Assembly: GCF_933775445.1 (NCBI RefSeq)
Contig: NC_065872.1
Span: 1,922,001 to 1,986,000, forward strand
DNA length: 64,000 nt
Source: Argentina anserina
Taxonomy: Eukaryota > Streptophyta > Magnoliopsida > Rosales > Rosaceae
Direction: 5' to 3'
In this document: piece after piece, positions 1 to 12,514 of the stretch
Numbering within the stretch: the stretch's first letter is position 1
How the letters are laid out: each line of letters begins with the position of its first letter
Made by a program: the position numbers and the translations under genes
The notes under the pieces: generated by a model
What the model was told of the DNA's origin: nothing
What the model saw: the letters and a program-made list of their open reading frames with translations, nothing else
The model's database searches: none

Positions 1-740
1 GAAATTAATGAGGCCGGTGTCTTGTGAAACTGGAAAACGAGTTCTTTTACCGGCTAGTCACCGGCCTTCTTTCGATTTAACTCTTTATCTCCACGGATTC
101 TTTCCTCTTTAGAGAAAGTGTGGGAAAATGATGGGGATCGATGATAGTTCCTGCAATGTTTATATAGAGCAACTGAACCTAGCTATGGCCTTCTATGCTC
201 TACATGCTTGTCAATTCTACTTCATTACTTGATTTGGTACACCGTAGGAACCATCCTCAACCTGTTCATACTTCAACGTTTTTCTCTAAACAGGAATGAT
301 TCAATTCCCATGCTGAAAATGAAGACAGAGGAGATGACTTGTCGATTATGAAACACTCCACACAAGGTCACCTTCGTTCACCGGCAAAATTAAGATATAT
401 AAAAGCATTGATGATTTGGCATTTCGGAGCTGTCGTGGTAGCACTTACATATGAAACGTTATCAATGGCATGATTGGAACAAATTATTCTAAGTGAGGTA
501 ACATTTTAATGCGACATTCTTATTATGCAATCCTATGTTTTTCTTTGTTATTGTTATTATTTCTTCGTAATTTATTTGATTTTATATTTATTAGATAATT
601 TGAAGCAAACTAAGGAAATAACGTTAAAATAAGGAAATTGCATGAATTTCTAATTCAATGAGGATTCTTGACGATTATGACTTTTATTTGAAGCAAGGAG
701 TTAGAGATTAACAAGGAAACAAATTGAAAAGTCATTCAGC
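1..740. other. No gene recognised
   Basis: AT-rich DNA with only a very short open frame near 128-240 on the + strand that matches nothing I recognise. It could contain the edge of a neighbouring gene's untranslated region. No repeat structure or RNA gene was seen. Confidence 0.4.
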
Positions 741-1745
741 TCTTAAAGAAGCCAGAGAGACATCAAGAGAAGAGGAGAACACATAAGAGTTAGGGGGCCA
801 GAAGCGATCGATCATCAACCCTAAACGATCGATCGTTTGCCTTGTTTTTCCATCTTTTTAGATTTTTCTTCATTCCAGAATTCATGTTTTCTTCTTCTTT
901 TTGTGTGTTTTCAAGGATGGTGAGTATCTAATTTTCTTATAGTTAGGGACTGCTTTAAGCCCTAGACATAGGTTTATATATTATGTTCTGTGGATTTCGG
1001 ATATTTATTGGATTATTGCTTATTCATTGATCAGCTCCGTGTGTTTATTGGTGGTGTGTAACATTAGTATGCATGGTAGGTTGTAAAGCTATGAGTGTCT
1101 TGTATGATCATCATGTCTACTTGCATTTTAGAGTAGTGAGTGAATGACTTGAGCCCCATTCACATAATCCAATGTCTAGGTAGATTAGGACAACACTAGT
1201 ACTGACATTGCCTAGCCTTATTCATAATCCTTTAGACCTTATTGACTTCTAGGTGAGAGCTGAGCGAGAACATCACTCTAGGTTCCATTCTAGATGCTAG
1301 GCTGAGTTGAAAACATCATTCTTAACATACCAAGTAAGAATGGTTGATAGGTTAAATTTAACACACCATTGGCTTAACTTGAGTAAAGATATCCTAATGA
1401 ATTGAACATGTTCGTAAACAAAACCAAAACCTCAATTTAGTTTTTCTGTTTTTATTCTTCTGTTTACTGTCTTGTCGAATTTTGTTAGTATAGTAATTCA
1501 ACTCCGATTATCTGATTTAATTTCGTGTGCCTTTGTTAGTGTGTCTAATTTCTCCAGTTTTAATTTCGTGATTTTTAGTTGAGTCTAAGTATAGTTTCTG
1601 ATGTCGTTTTTGTCTAGTGTCTGTTCTGAGTTTTAGAGTCTGTTTTGCAATTGTTGAAGATACAATCCTCTGCGGGAGACCCCTACTACTATCGATTATC
1701 AAGTGTGATTGTAGGGTTAATTTATAGGCTAATTTTATGCTAATC
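741..1745 (+). other. Probable transposon-derived non-coding stretch
   Basis: The segment has a palindromic cgatcgatcg cluster near 808-836, a long non-coding middle, and the phrase 'cctctgcgggagacccctac' near 1668. These resemble untranslated regions of plant Ty3/gypsy elements. No second terminal repeat lies in the window, so borders and family cannot be set. The assignment rests on style alone. Confidence 0.25.
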
Positions 1746-1874
1746 AGAATTCAGGGCGGACAGAAAACTGAATATTGCAAGGTCTGATACAAGTATACAA
1801 CAACTTAATTAAAAAACAATCCATGGGTACTGGCTACATAACAGCTCTGAGAATCCTCCGATGGGCGACCCTTA

Positions 1875-2667
1875 TTACCAATCATCCTCAGAGTCACAGG
1901 AGGGAGGATCATAGCCGAGATCAGAGTCAGAGTCTTCAACAGGGCATAAACTAGTCAGGTGACCAATCTTATCACAACGAAGACAGAAATTGAGTACCTC
2001 AACTCCTTCAACACATGTAAATTGTTGGTCCGGGCAATCGGATGTGACATGATCAGTTTTCTTATTGCACACCTTGCACCAATCAATAGAAGCTAAGATA
2101 TCTACTTTGTAGGGGCAATCGATAAATTCATGATCGGTTCCCTTATTGCATTCGATGCAAAAAGGAAGCGTCTTTTCATCATTTTCAGTCGGAAAGTCGC
2201 CGGCAGCCTGAAATGGTAGTTCCTCCCTAAGCGCTTTACTGAAAAAAAAGAGAAAAGTTTCTTCGATACTTCGAGGTTTGTCTTCCAGAATTGTATAAGA
2301 ATATCTGTTAGCAGTATGAATCATCGGTTTCCCATTAAACAGTGATCTCCACCTATAAAATCTTTCACCACGATCATCAATCTTATAGTAAATTGCAGTT
2401 TCTTCTCCTGTGTATCTTTTCCAGTAAGGAAAGAAGGAGCTTTCAAAAATTCTTGGCGTGGGTCCAAAGCTTCCATCCGTCTGGGACCGGGTCTGGCGAT
2501 TTGAAGCATTCTGTCGCTTCGGGCAGCTGTGAACCCTTGTTCTCCATCTGTTTGTCAGGTTCGGTCGTCGGAGAGTCTCCAACAAGCTGTGGTTTTTCTT
2601 GGATTATTTCAGTAGAACTGTCTGCAGCAACCTTTGAAGCCCCTTGTTCTCTATCTTCTCCTATGCT
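1875..2667 (-). pseudogene. CCHC zinc-knuckle protein, last exon, frame-disrupted
   Basis: The longest frame (1875-2585, 236 codons) ends in three zinc knuckles. The first two are C-x2-C-x5-H-x4-C (starting CIECNK and CKVCNK), one residue longer than usual, and the third is a canonical C-x2-C-x4-H-x4-C (CLRCDK). The tail is acidic (EDSDSD, DSEDDW). A good acceptor (ccttttgcag) ends just above 2667. From there a different frame reads an acidic, gene-like stretch that includes PDGWKLW and stops at 2443-2445. The knuckle frame takes over at a run of five T near 2443-2450. A one-base shift in that run would link the two, so this is either a pseudogene or a sequence error. PDGWK followed by a basic, aromatic region weakly recalls an MBD-type domain. 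Knuckle proteins bind nucleic acid; I do not recognise this gene specifically. Confidence 0.5.
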
Positions 2668-2803
2668 GCAAAAGGAAAATTTGTGATAAATCTACCCAGC
2701 CAAGACAAGGAAATCCTATTCAGAATAGAACTAGGAAATTTTTTCCATATACGCCACCAAGACAAGGAAACCTTTAATAATCTGATGAAAACTATAATCT
2801 AAA

Positions 2804-3749
2804 TGTTAAACAGTGACAAACGTGGCTCGTGGACCAACTGTACCGATATTGTCCCAACTTAGCCACCTCACATGTGTTAGGTTTTAATCACAAAAGGTCT
2901 CGGTACAATTGGTTATTATCCACCCACTTATAAGTTTTATTTTCTTTATCACTTCTTAGATGTGAGATCTCTCATCTCCAACACGTCCCTCACGTGCAAC
3001 CTAATTTTTAGGTCTGCACGTGAACCAAGGTCCTGTAACCAACTACACTTGGCGACCATCCAATCAAAAACTCTCTGATGGCATAATAATGACACTAATC
3101 TTGGGCTCATGACAAATTGACACCCAACTCGGACCCACGACAGATTGGAGGCGCGACTGGAGAGGGACCCGCTCTGATACCATGTTAAACAACGACAAGC
3201 GTGGCTCGTGGACCAACTGTACTGATATTGTCCCAACTTAGCCATCTCACAGGTGTTGGGTTTTAGTCACAAAATGCCTCGGTACAATTGGTTATTATCC
3301 ACCCACTTATAAAACTTTATTTTCTTTGTCACTTCTTAGATGTGGGATCTCTCCTCTCCAACACGTCCCCTCACGTGCAACCTAATTTTTAGGTCTGCAC
3401 GTGACAGATTAACATCCCACATACTGGGATGAAAGAAACTAAGGTCCAGTAACCAACGACACTTAGTGGTCATCCAATCGGAAATCTTCCGATGGCATGA
3501 CAAAGTGGCACCCAACTCGGGCCCACGAAATATTGGAGGCGCGACTGGAGAGGGACCCGCTCTGATACCATGTTAAACAGCGACAAGCGTGGCCCGTGGA
3601 CCAACTGTACCGATATTGTCCCAACTTAGCCACCTCACAGGTGTTAGGTTTTAGTCACAAAAGGCCTCGGTACAATTGGTTATTATCAACCCACTTATAA
3701 GCTTTATTTTCTTTGTCACTTCTTAGATGTGGGATCTCTCCTCTCCAAT
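2804..3749 (-). mobile_element. TRIM array, left arm (LTR-int-LTR-int-LTR)
   Basis: Three LTRs and two internal segments lie on the minus strand. The internal segments are 2984-3182 (shorter and more diverged) and 3364-3570. The PBS reads tctgatacca on the + strand just before 3183 and 3571. The last LTR ends at ctctccaa and loses its terminal bases at the centre of symmetry. Confidence 0.8.
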
Positions 3750-3764
3750 GGTATCACTTATAAT

Positions 3765-4673
3765 AAAATTTATAAGTGGGTGGATAATAACCAATTGTAC
3801 CGAGGCCTTTTGTGACTAAAACCCAACACCTTTGAGGTGGCTAAGTTGGGACAATATCGGTACAGTTGGTCCACGGGTCAAGCTTGTCGCTGTTTAACAT
3901 GGTATCAGAGCGGGTCCCTCTCTAGTCGCGCCTCCAATATTTCGTGGGCCCGAGTTGGGTGCCACTTTGTCATGCTATCGGAGGATTTCCGATTGGATGA
4001 CCACTAAGTGTCGTTGGTTACTGGACCTTAGTTTCTTTCATCCCAGTATGTGAGATGTTAATCTGTCACATGCAGACCTAAAAATTAGGTTGCACGTGAG
4101 AGAGCGTGTTGGAGAGGAGAGATCCCACATCTAAGAAGTGACAAAGAAAATAAAGTTTATAAGTGGGTGGATAATAACCAATTGTACCGAGGCCTTTTGT
4201 GACTAAAACCCAACACCTGTGAGATGGCTAAGTTGAGACAATATCGGTACAGTTGGTCCACGGGCCACGCTTGTCGCTGTTTAACATGGTATCAGAGCGG
4301 GTCCCTCTCCAGTCGCGCCTCCAATATTTCGTGGGCCCGAGTTGGGTGCCACTTTGTCATGCCATCGGAGGATTTCCGATTGGATGACCACTAAGTGTCG
4401 TTGGTTACTGGACCTTAGTTTCTTTCATCCCAGTATGTGAGATGTTAATCTGTCACGTGCAGACCTAAAAATTAGGTTGCACGTGAGGGAGCGTGTTGGA
4501 GAGGAGAGATCTCACATCTAAGAAGTGACAAAGAAAATAAAGCTTATAAGTGGGTGGATAATAACCAATTGTACCGAGGCCTTTTGTGACTAAAACCCAA
4601 CACTTGTGAAGTGGCTAAGTTGAGACAATATCGGTACAGTTGGTCCACGGGCCACGCTTATCGTTGTTTAACA
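3765..4673 (+). mobile_element. TRIM array, right arm (LTR-int-LTR-int-LTR)
   Basis: The first LTR is truncated and lacks about 45 bp of its 5' end. Two full 180-bp LTRs follow (4107-4286 and 4494-4673). The internal segments 3900-4106 and 4287-4493 are both 207 bp. PBS tggtatcagagc is at 3900-3911 and 4287-4298. A short palindrome (acctaaaaattaggt) lies near the 3' end of each internal segment. Confidence 0.8.
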
Positions 4674-4939
4674 CCAAATACCCAAATGAAACATGTACAC
4701 GTACAGTTGCTCTCTCCAAACTTGTTCAGAAAAACTCCAAAATTCGATTACAGCATATAGTGGTAATCTAACAAACTTTTCAGGCTTAGGTAATCTAACT
4801 TAGTGGTAATTTATATGCGTTTGTTAATAATACATAAATTATCAGAAACAACTCGTGTTCATCCCTTTTGACAAACTAATTATCAGAAACCTTAAATTAA
4901 AACAACAAAGAGCGAACTAGGGCAAGTTTGATTGCATAC

Positions 4940-5095
4940 CAAGTTCAGAACGATCCGCTTCATAAGTTCCCATAAATATTGAATCCTTGATCGGGCCGCT
5001 GTCTGCTGGGGCCGGGGAACCTTAGGGGGCTTCAATTGCTTGATTGGATCTTCGGCCGGTCGCTTTTCCGATTGGTTCAGGTCGGAGGCACTCAT
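4940..5095 (-). CDS. Possible first coding exon of an unknown gene
   Basis: An ATG at 5095 opens 52 codons of hydrophilic, Lys/Pro/Arg-rich sequence (including KRPAEDPIKQ and KPPKVPRPQQ) and ends at a good donor (AACTTG|GTATGC). It points toward the damaged knuckle exon at 2667, which would put the TRIM array inside an intron. The phase does not match directly (phase 0 into the 2667 acceptor meets a stop), so another exon or damage would be needed. It could also be unrelated. Confidence 0.3.
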
Positions 5096-5504
5096 GGTTG
5101 CCTTACTTATTATAGCAGTTGGTTTATTGTCTTCGGTCCATGCCCAGTCCGAAATATGGCATTCTATGCTTCAATTTCCATTGGTAAGAGACCATTTGAC
5201 TTGATTCTCAGTGTGCAACAACTGATTCAGAACAAAATTTTCACATGCTAAAATCCTAATTGTATGTAACTTACCAAAAAAATTATTTTCTGTAACATAA
5301 AACAACATATCAAAATCATGAATAACCGTTTATACATCAGAATTTCCAGCTACTTATAGCTGTTATTTGCATACTCCCCTAAAGACAACGAATAATTGTT
5401 CTGTAATCTGTAGCTATACACACTTCATCAATAGTTTGATAAGAGCTCATGTTACCATATGTGAAATGAACTGATCATACGCGTATAATGCTAGTTACTT
5501 GACA
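5096..5504. other. Intergenic, 3' flank of ABCG32-like gene
   Basis: No gene seen. It includes the probable 3' UTR of the minus-strand transporter immediately above 5400. Otherwise plain AT-rich sequence. Confidence 0.4.
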
Positions 5505-8500
5505 TCACCTCCTCTGGAAGTTGAATGCTTTTATGGCATAGGCAAAAATTACTGCGAAAAGTATGCAGAAACCGACAACCATAATTCCTGCTACACTTAG
5601 GAAATCATGCCTGTATCCCAGACCAACTTCGATGAACTGCCTTACCGGCATTGTGCGTTCTCCGTCTGCTAGCTTCAAAAGACTGTCATCATCACCGTAC
5701 TGTGAAACAATCAGGCCATACAGACTCCAGGCTACAGGGTTTGCCCAGTAATACCATCTCCACCATATTGGGATTCTCTGATGAAGCATAAATAGTTGCT
5801 TGTTATAGAGACTAGCTCAACAATGATGCTCCAATATAAAGCACAAAAAAAGAAAGCAGAGCAGTCACTTCTATTACCTTGTGAGGAATCATGAATCCGC
5901 TGAAAAGATTCCATAGCATGTAAAATGGAGCAGCAATGATGGAAGCTACGTTATGATTTGGTGTGACGGCTGTTGTCATCATTCCGTATAAGGTGAAGTA
6001 TAGCATTGTGAAGTACATGAAGAATAAATACCAAACAAACTTCAAGAGTGTCCAGTCAAATGCAGCTGTTGAGTAGAAAATTGTGCAGTAGATGACCGCT
6101 TGCGCAAACACATAAGGGAACTCAATTGTAACCTGCAGAAACGATTGATACATGATTACATAACCTTTAAGGAGTATCAGGTATTATGCCTAAATAAATT
6201 GGGATCAAGGTAAACCTGAGCAAATGCAAATGGTAACGCCGAGTACATCCCAGCAGCTCTCTCTCGATATGAGACGAATCTTTCTATAGAAACAACAGGC
6301 TGAACAGCAGTGGCATTGGTGATTCCACTAAATAAGATTGCTGAATATAAGGATCCCATGGCATTCAATAAGTCCTGCTGATTCTCCCTGTATGTAATGA
6401 AGGAGAAAATTATATGCTTAATTCGATTGTGAAGTTACTTTAAGTCGAGAGATAGGTACAAAAAAAAAAAAGGAAACCTCTTTGCCCCAAATCTCCAACA
6501 AATTGTTCCTAGCATCAAGGAGATGATGACTGTGTAAAAGAACCGAACTGCAGTATACTGAGGGTTACGCCAATAAGACAGATTTTGCTTCCAAAGACAA
6601 GTAAGAAATTGTTCAAATGATGTGTGAGAGTACTTGGTTGGAAAGTTTAATTCTTTGGAGTTAGTACTCGGCTTGCTTAGGTATTCAACCAAGTTGTTGT
6701 TATGTCTGAAACAAGGAATGGAGGTACTATTAGATGAAGAAGCAGATAAAAGCTACCCAGCTAAAATCCATAGAGAAATATTCTTACTGAAACAAGGTTG
6801 ATCTTCTGTAAATTTCTGCGAAATCCACCCCCAGACGATTTTCTTCAGTTGAAGAAGTGATATCAAGTATCCATGCAGCAGGATTATATCCAGGCCTAAT
6901 CTTTTGTACTCCTTCAATTTCCTGCAGATACAGATGTTCATATGTCATGTTTATACACCTGATAGCACATAATCTAACTTACATCCTGGCATTCATGATC
7001 TCACCTCAAAGTACTTGATGAGTTCACAAGACTTGGGTCCAAGTGGACCAGCATATATGACCTGACCTCCGCGCTTCAAAAACAGAAGCTGCAATGACAG
7101 ATGATTTTATTGGAGGATCAATCAGATATTAACGCAATATGGAACTGATTAGAAATATGCACTCAGTTAGGAAGTGATATTTTTCAGAAAGGAAGCTAGG
7201 AGGTAGCCATATCAGTTATACAAAATATGATACAAAACATACATAGACCATGAGAGAGTACCTCATCAAAGGATTCAAAAATGTCTATGCTAGGCTGGTG
7301 GATTGTGCACACTATCGTACGGCCAGTATTGACTATATTTCTCACAGTCCTCATCACAATCGCTGCAGACCTTGCATCTAGCCCAGATGTGGGTTCATCC
7401 ATAAATACTATGGATGGGTTAGCAACAAGCTCTACAGCAATAGTTAGCCTTTTTCTTTGTTCTGTTGACAACCCATTCACCCCCGGCAGACCAACCAATG
7501 CCCCTCTTAATGGAGTGAGCTCAACAAGTTCCATCACTTCCTCTACAAAAGCCTGAATTTTTTTTCTCAATATTTTAGATGCTGAAATGATCTCATGATG
7601 AAGACATACAAAAGCATCAAGTAGTTTATGTGAATACCTTCTGCGTATCCAAGTCAACATCTGATGGTAAGCGAAGCCAAACAGAGAACAGTAGTGATTC
7701 AACGACAGTCAAGCAGGGGGAGTGAATATCAGATTGCTCACAGTAACCGGAAATTCTAGCAAAAGTTTCTTGTTTTTTTGGATAACCAGATATATTAATG
7801 CTCCCCTCTATGATCCCACCAGTTTTTCGGCCAGCTAACACGTCCATGAGGGTGGTTTTTCCAGCACCACTTACTCCAACCAATGCTGTAAGCACCCCGG
7901 GCCTAAATGCCCCAGTCACATCAACCAGCAGCTGCAATCTATCTTCTTGAATTCCCTGTTGCTTCATTTCCTGTGGTTGTACTTGGATCAGAAAAAATAT
8001 AGTTAACATGTTTCCAATAATAGATGATGCAAACAGATAGCGTTAAACACTCACCAGAGGGACATCGACATAGTAATTGATATTGCTGAAAGACATGGAA
8101 AGTGGTTGAAAGGGGAGCACCATTCCCCTCTGCTTTACGTATTTTCCTGCTTAGCAAATGGCCAAAAAATGAGTAATCTAATTGAGGGCTATGTGTGTTT
8201 TAACTGATCAAGACTTTTTAAAAACAGTTTAATCTTCAAGTTAATTGACATACCATTAAGTGACTCTGAATGCTTCAAGTACTGTCTCAGCTCAATAACA
8301 GCACTTTCTCCTTTTCTTCTCCTTTCTCTCTCTTCCAGCTCTTCCTTTGAAACTACAGCTTGTTGCTTTCCCAAGGCTGTAGTATATGTTAAATATCAAT
8401 TTCCTTAGGCTCTACTAAATTGGTTGGGCTATATACAACGCCAGAAGTAAATAGGAGTTCAAGCAGCATTTAGTGACTTACGGTTGAGGTAAGCAAGGAA

Positions 8501-11500
8501 GAATGTGAATAGCATATTGAATAAAACTGTATATCCAAGCAAAGCACCAGCACCAATCCAATACCAGTATCTCTCTGGAAACAAACTGCGTGCTTTTAGT
8601 AATGACTGACCTAATGAAAGACCTGTCTCGTACCCATGTGCCTACATAAGTAACATGATAGGTAAATTTCCCCCCTTCTAAATAGACCTTCAGAAATTAA
8701 CTCAACAAATAGAAAAGAGAAATTAATGTTCATATCACTGGCTCTCGCTAATGCGTACTTTTTCTTTAAGTTTGTAACACAGCAAAACTAATCACAATTT
8801 CAGTGAGTATCATCTTCTGGTATAATAGATGTTGACAATGGTCTGGTTGAGAACTCATATAAGAAAAATCAAAACAACCTTCTTTTGTGATAATAGAGGC
8901 ATGTAAATAATTTGCTGGTACTTGTACCACCAGTTCAAAGCCTTCCCTCCTATGACTAGCAGAATAATTTAAGTTTCTAAATTGCAAATTACCTTATTCC
9001 AGGAGTGTCCAAGGAATTCATTAACAGAAGCTGCATTTTGAGCATACATCAAAGGAGAAAACCAGAAACCCCAAATCCACCATTTTGGTATGCGGTCTGT
9101 CACAATTGCGTAAAGAAATGAAGTATGAGATTATGGAAACACACAGAAATTGAAAAAATGTTATTACTTTTACCTCTAGAGATGATGTATCCTCCAAGAG
9201 CCATTACAACCAACATGGCAAACGATCCAAAGGTGTTTGCAACTATCATATTTCGACCTAAGGATCCCATGAGACGGAAGAGAGCTGTGGACATTTGGTG
9301 CAGAAGGAAATAGACCAGGAACTGCCCAAAAAACCTGCAGATCCAACAAGTAACCCAAGAATCTCATCCCATTGCTGACTTTCACAATTCATGTCAAGTA
9401 CTTGAGGAAAGATATAATCAATTTACCTAGAAATTGCAGGGTCATATCCAATGACATAATATGTGATTGCCACCCAAAATCCAGACTCTATGAGTGAATT
9501 TGGAATACTCAAGAGCCAAGAAGGAAGAGTGTAAACCCAGCTTGGATAGAAATGCAAGTCCCTATGCTTGTAAAGCACTGGGAGCTTGGCGACTAACATT
9601 GGCACCTCCATAAAGCCATTAAAAAGAATAATAACCATGGAAAAGTACAGTACTCCGAGATATAAGGCTGCATCATCAATTGTATCGTGGTGCATTTTTT
9701 TCCGGCAGAAGACACTCATTGTGACCAAAGCAACAAAAAGAAGCTGGCATGCAGAACATAGTACTTTAAAATCAGCAACGGAAATCATTTAACCTTTCAG
9801 ATGATTAAGCTGGAAAAATATTACTGCATTTTGAAGAATCAAATAATTGAACAATTACCTGAACGAACTTAAATATATAAATAAAAGCATTCCGCTTCAT
9901 CAGTAGCACCTGCCAGTTAAAGCTTGTCTTGAGAAGTTCCATCCTTTTCATGCCATAGCACGAAGTTGCCAAAGCTGCAGGGTGGTTATAGCGTTTATCA
10001 AAAGGAATTTTCAACTCTTCAGACAAATTCTTCCCATCTTGAAATGATTGAAAAGCTTCAACAAACTTTGCTGGTGGTATGTAGCGGTACGGAAGATCAG
10101 GATTGGACCAGTATTGCTCTTGATCCTTCTTTGATATAACCTGTGTTCAAATGAAGACAAATATATATCAAAGCCTTCATGAAGGAGAACATAAATTAAA
10201 AAAAAAACAAAAAAAGTCATAGTTATCACAGCTTACTTCTTGCAAGAAGTCTGCCACATTCTTTCGCTGGGGACAAGTAAACCCCATGTATGAAAAGAAG
10301 TCAAGAGCAGCTTCCAGGGGTCCCTGAAACACGATTTGGCCCTCACACAAAAGTATAACATCATCAAACAACTCGTAGGTCTCTGGAGCAGGTTGAAGTA
10401 GAGATATAACAGTGGTGGAATCAAGTGCACGAGTTGAATGCCTCAGATACTTAATGATCTGATAAGTAGTGGCACTATCAAGCCCAGTTGATATTTCATC
10501 CATGAACAACACTCTTGCTGGACCTACTAGTAATTCACCTGAAGATCATATTGTTGATTTATCAGCAAACAGCTTTAACTTACTAGCACCAAAAATTGTT
10601 ACACCAAGTATGCACCTGAAGTAAGCCGCTTCTTTTGGCCCCCTGATATTCCCTTAATCATTTCATCTCCTACCAACGTATCAGCACATATGTCCAACCC
10701 TAAAATCTTTGTCAGAAATATGTTAGTACTAGAACGAGAATCAAAGAAGAAATTTTGATACAACATAGTAGGAACTTCAGTAAATTGAATCGAGAAAATA
10801 CCTTGATGATGTACTCTACCACAAGGCTCGTCTCTTGCTCTCCAAGAGCTAATGACTGCAAAACAACAATACGTCAGTAATCATCACATATGAAAGGAAT
10901 CAACATTTTTAGCAAGAACAAGTACCTTCATGAATATATCAAGATCACGATCAGGTTTTATCCCCGAAATCTTTTCTCTTCTGGCAAGTTCTACTAGCAT
11001 ATCTGTGACAAGCTCTCATGTAAGCATTTCATCCAACACCAACCGTGCACAAATAATTCGTACATAACCCAAACCTTACCATATTTGAATCCAACACCCT
11101 GACACCGCCCTGCAAAGTCAAGAGTCTCCCTGACAGTCATCTCCGCGGCAAACCAGTCTTGTTGACTGACATAGGCCGCCGTCCTTTGCGGCACAAACTC
11201 ATTCAAGCCATGGCCATTGTATGTGGTTTTACCTGACATCTTCAAAGTGATCAAACACCAAATGAGTACTACTTACAGCTGAAGTTACTAAACCAGCGGG
11301 TTTCATCAACTTGTGAAACCTGAATTTAATGTAATACCTGAAGGCCAGTTCCAAGGCGTCCGGCGAGAGCCAATAGCAGTGTCGTCTTGCCGGAGCTCGG
11401 TGGACCCAGTAGCAACGTCAACCTTAAAAGACAACAACAACAGATCATTAGACATAAAGCTTACTACTGATAATTCAGAACTTCGGTATTAATTGAAACT

Positions 11501-12246
11501 AAATTATGTACCTTGAAGGTCTTATAATCCCACTAACGTTGTCTAAGATCGTTAATTTACTTCTCTTGCTCCTTAATAGCCGTAATTGCCTCAACAACGC
11601 CTACAATCAAATACAAAAAATTTGATCTTTCCAACCAAACCGTTATATGGGTAACGAAAATCTAACCAAACTTAGAGAGAAGAAATCTACCTCAGTCATA
11701 TTGAAAACGAAATTCGGAATTGTTGGCAGCGCTCTGCTTCCGACATGGACAAAAGCTTCAACCTTCAAATTCTGAAACCGCACTTCGATCTTCGGAAACT
11801 CCAAATCAACTCTGCACACCCCAATTTGATCCAAGCGATAAGAATTATCAACATAAAAGTCACATAATTTAGAGAGTACAATCTGTTTGGTTGCTCAGAA
11901 CCACTAAAAGCAGAGACTTCAGCAATAGAATTTGGTACAGACTAAACTACCAAATGTTTCGAGACGCTTACGCATTGAATCGGAGTCGCATTTTCTCAAA
12001 GAAGTGCTCGGGGTCATCTTCGACCCAGTTAACAAGCCGGTCCAGCAGCACCTTGTGCTCCTGAGCCTCGAGCTCGCTGACGTCAACCTCCTTGGTATCA
12101 CCCACAATGTTCTTGAAAATGCCACGTCGGACTCTGGAATATGTCGGCAGCCTCTCCAGCGCCGCCCACCGCAGAGCCTCCTCATCCTCCCCCTCCTCCC
12201 TGAACGACGCCGACCTCGCAAACGCATTCTCCGCCGAGTTCCACAT
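5505..12246 (-). CDS. ABCG32: ABC transporter G family member 32-like (full-size PDR type)
   Basis: ABCG32 is a plasma-membrane exporter of cutin precursors needed for the cuticle. Twenty-four coding exons (- strand): 12246-11972, 11811-11691, 11600-11512, 11422-11338, 11239-11080, 11002-10926, 10855-10802, 10706-10616, 10538-10237, 10140-9859, 9743-9427, 9334-9174, 9096-8993, 8641-8482, 8376-8254, 8156-8055, 7970-7638, 7552-7262, 7088-7015, 6921-6788, 6705-6478, 6387-6216, 6132-5878, 5777-5505. They total 4263 bp, or 1420 residues, the length I recall for the Arabidopsis protein. The start [12 protein letters not shown] is typical. NBD1 has a P-loop about residue 170, signature [10 protein letters not shown] about 312 and Walker B LFMDEIS. 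NBD2 has P-loop GVSGAGKTT about 870, signature [10 protein letters not shown] about 974 and [12 protein letters not shown]. Membrane domains follow each NBD, and the C-terminus is [10 protein letters not shown]. No lesions were found. Confidence 0.95.
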
Positions 12247-12479
12247 TGTATATCACCCCCCGCGGCAGAGAGTTACTTAGAATCTCATCTGATCTGAAAC
12301 TGTGGACTTTCAGCTCAGCTCAGAGAGAGAGAGAGACTGAGAGAGACGAAGATGGGTGGGGTTAGAATGAGGAGCTAGATAGATAATGTCGTCTCTGATT
12401 GCTGGAAAGGGTGGTTGGATTCTGCATTTAATAGTCTCTTTGGTTTTGGTTTTGGTTTTTATTGTCTCTAACTAAAATC

Positions 12480-12514
<35 letters not shown>

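Larger units (their letters stand above)
2804..4673. repeat. Mirror-image TRIM retrotransposon array
   Basis: Six copies of one roughly 180-bp LTR occur in two arms. The minus-oriented LTRs are 2804-2983, 3183-3363 and 3571-3749. The plus-oriented LTRs are about 3765-3899 (5' truncated), 4107-4286 and 4494-4673. They are separated by internal segments of about 200-207 bp. In plus orientation each LTR runs from tgttggaga to gtttaaca and is followed at once by tggtatcagagc, the primer-binding site complementary to plant initiator tRNA-Met. No coding capacity is seen, as expected for TRIMs. The arms meet head to head near 3750-3764. The outermost flanks are ctaaa (2799-2803) and ccaaa (4674-4678), a 4/5 match, as if the whole compound had inserted as a unit. 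Confidence 0.85.

Noticed and set aside
2949..3245. 98-codon frame on the minus strand
   Set aside because: It lies within the TRIM LTRs and interiors, changes with copy divergence, and has no domain.
4271..4310. 5S-rDNA carrying (Cassandra-type) TRIM
   Set aside because: The LTRs lack any 5S rRNA-like box sequence, so this is a different TRIM family.
11919..12297. Alternative frames over the ABCG32 first exon
   Set aside because: The true frame is fixed by the MWNSAENAF start and the exon 1/exon 2 junction.
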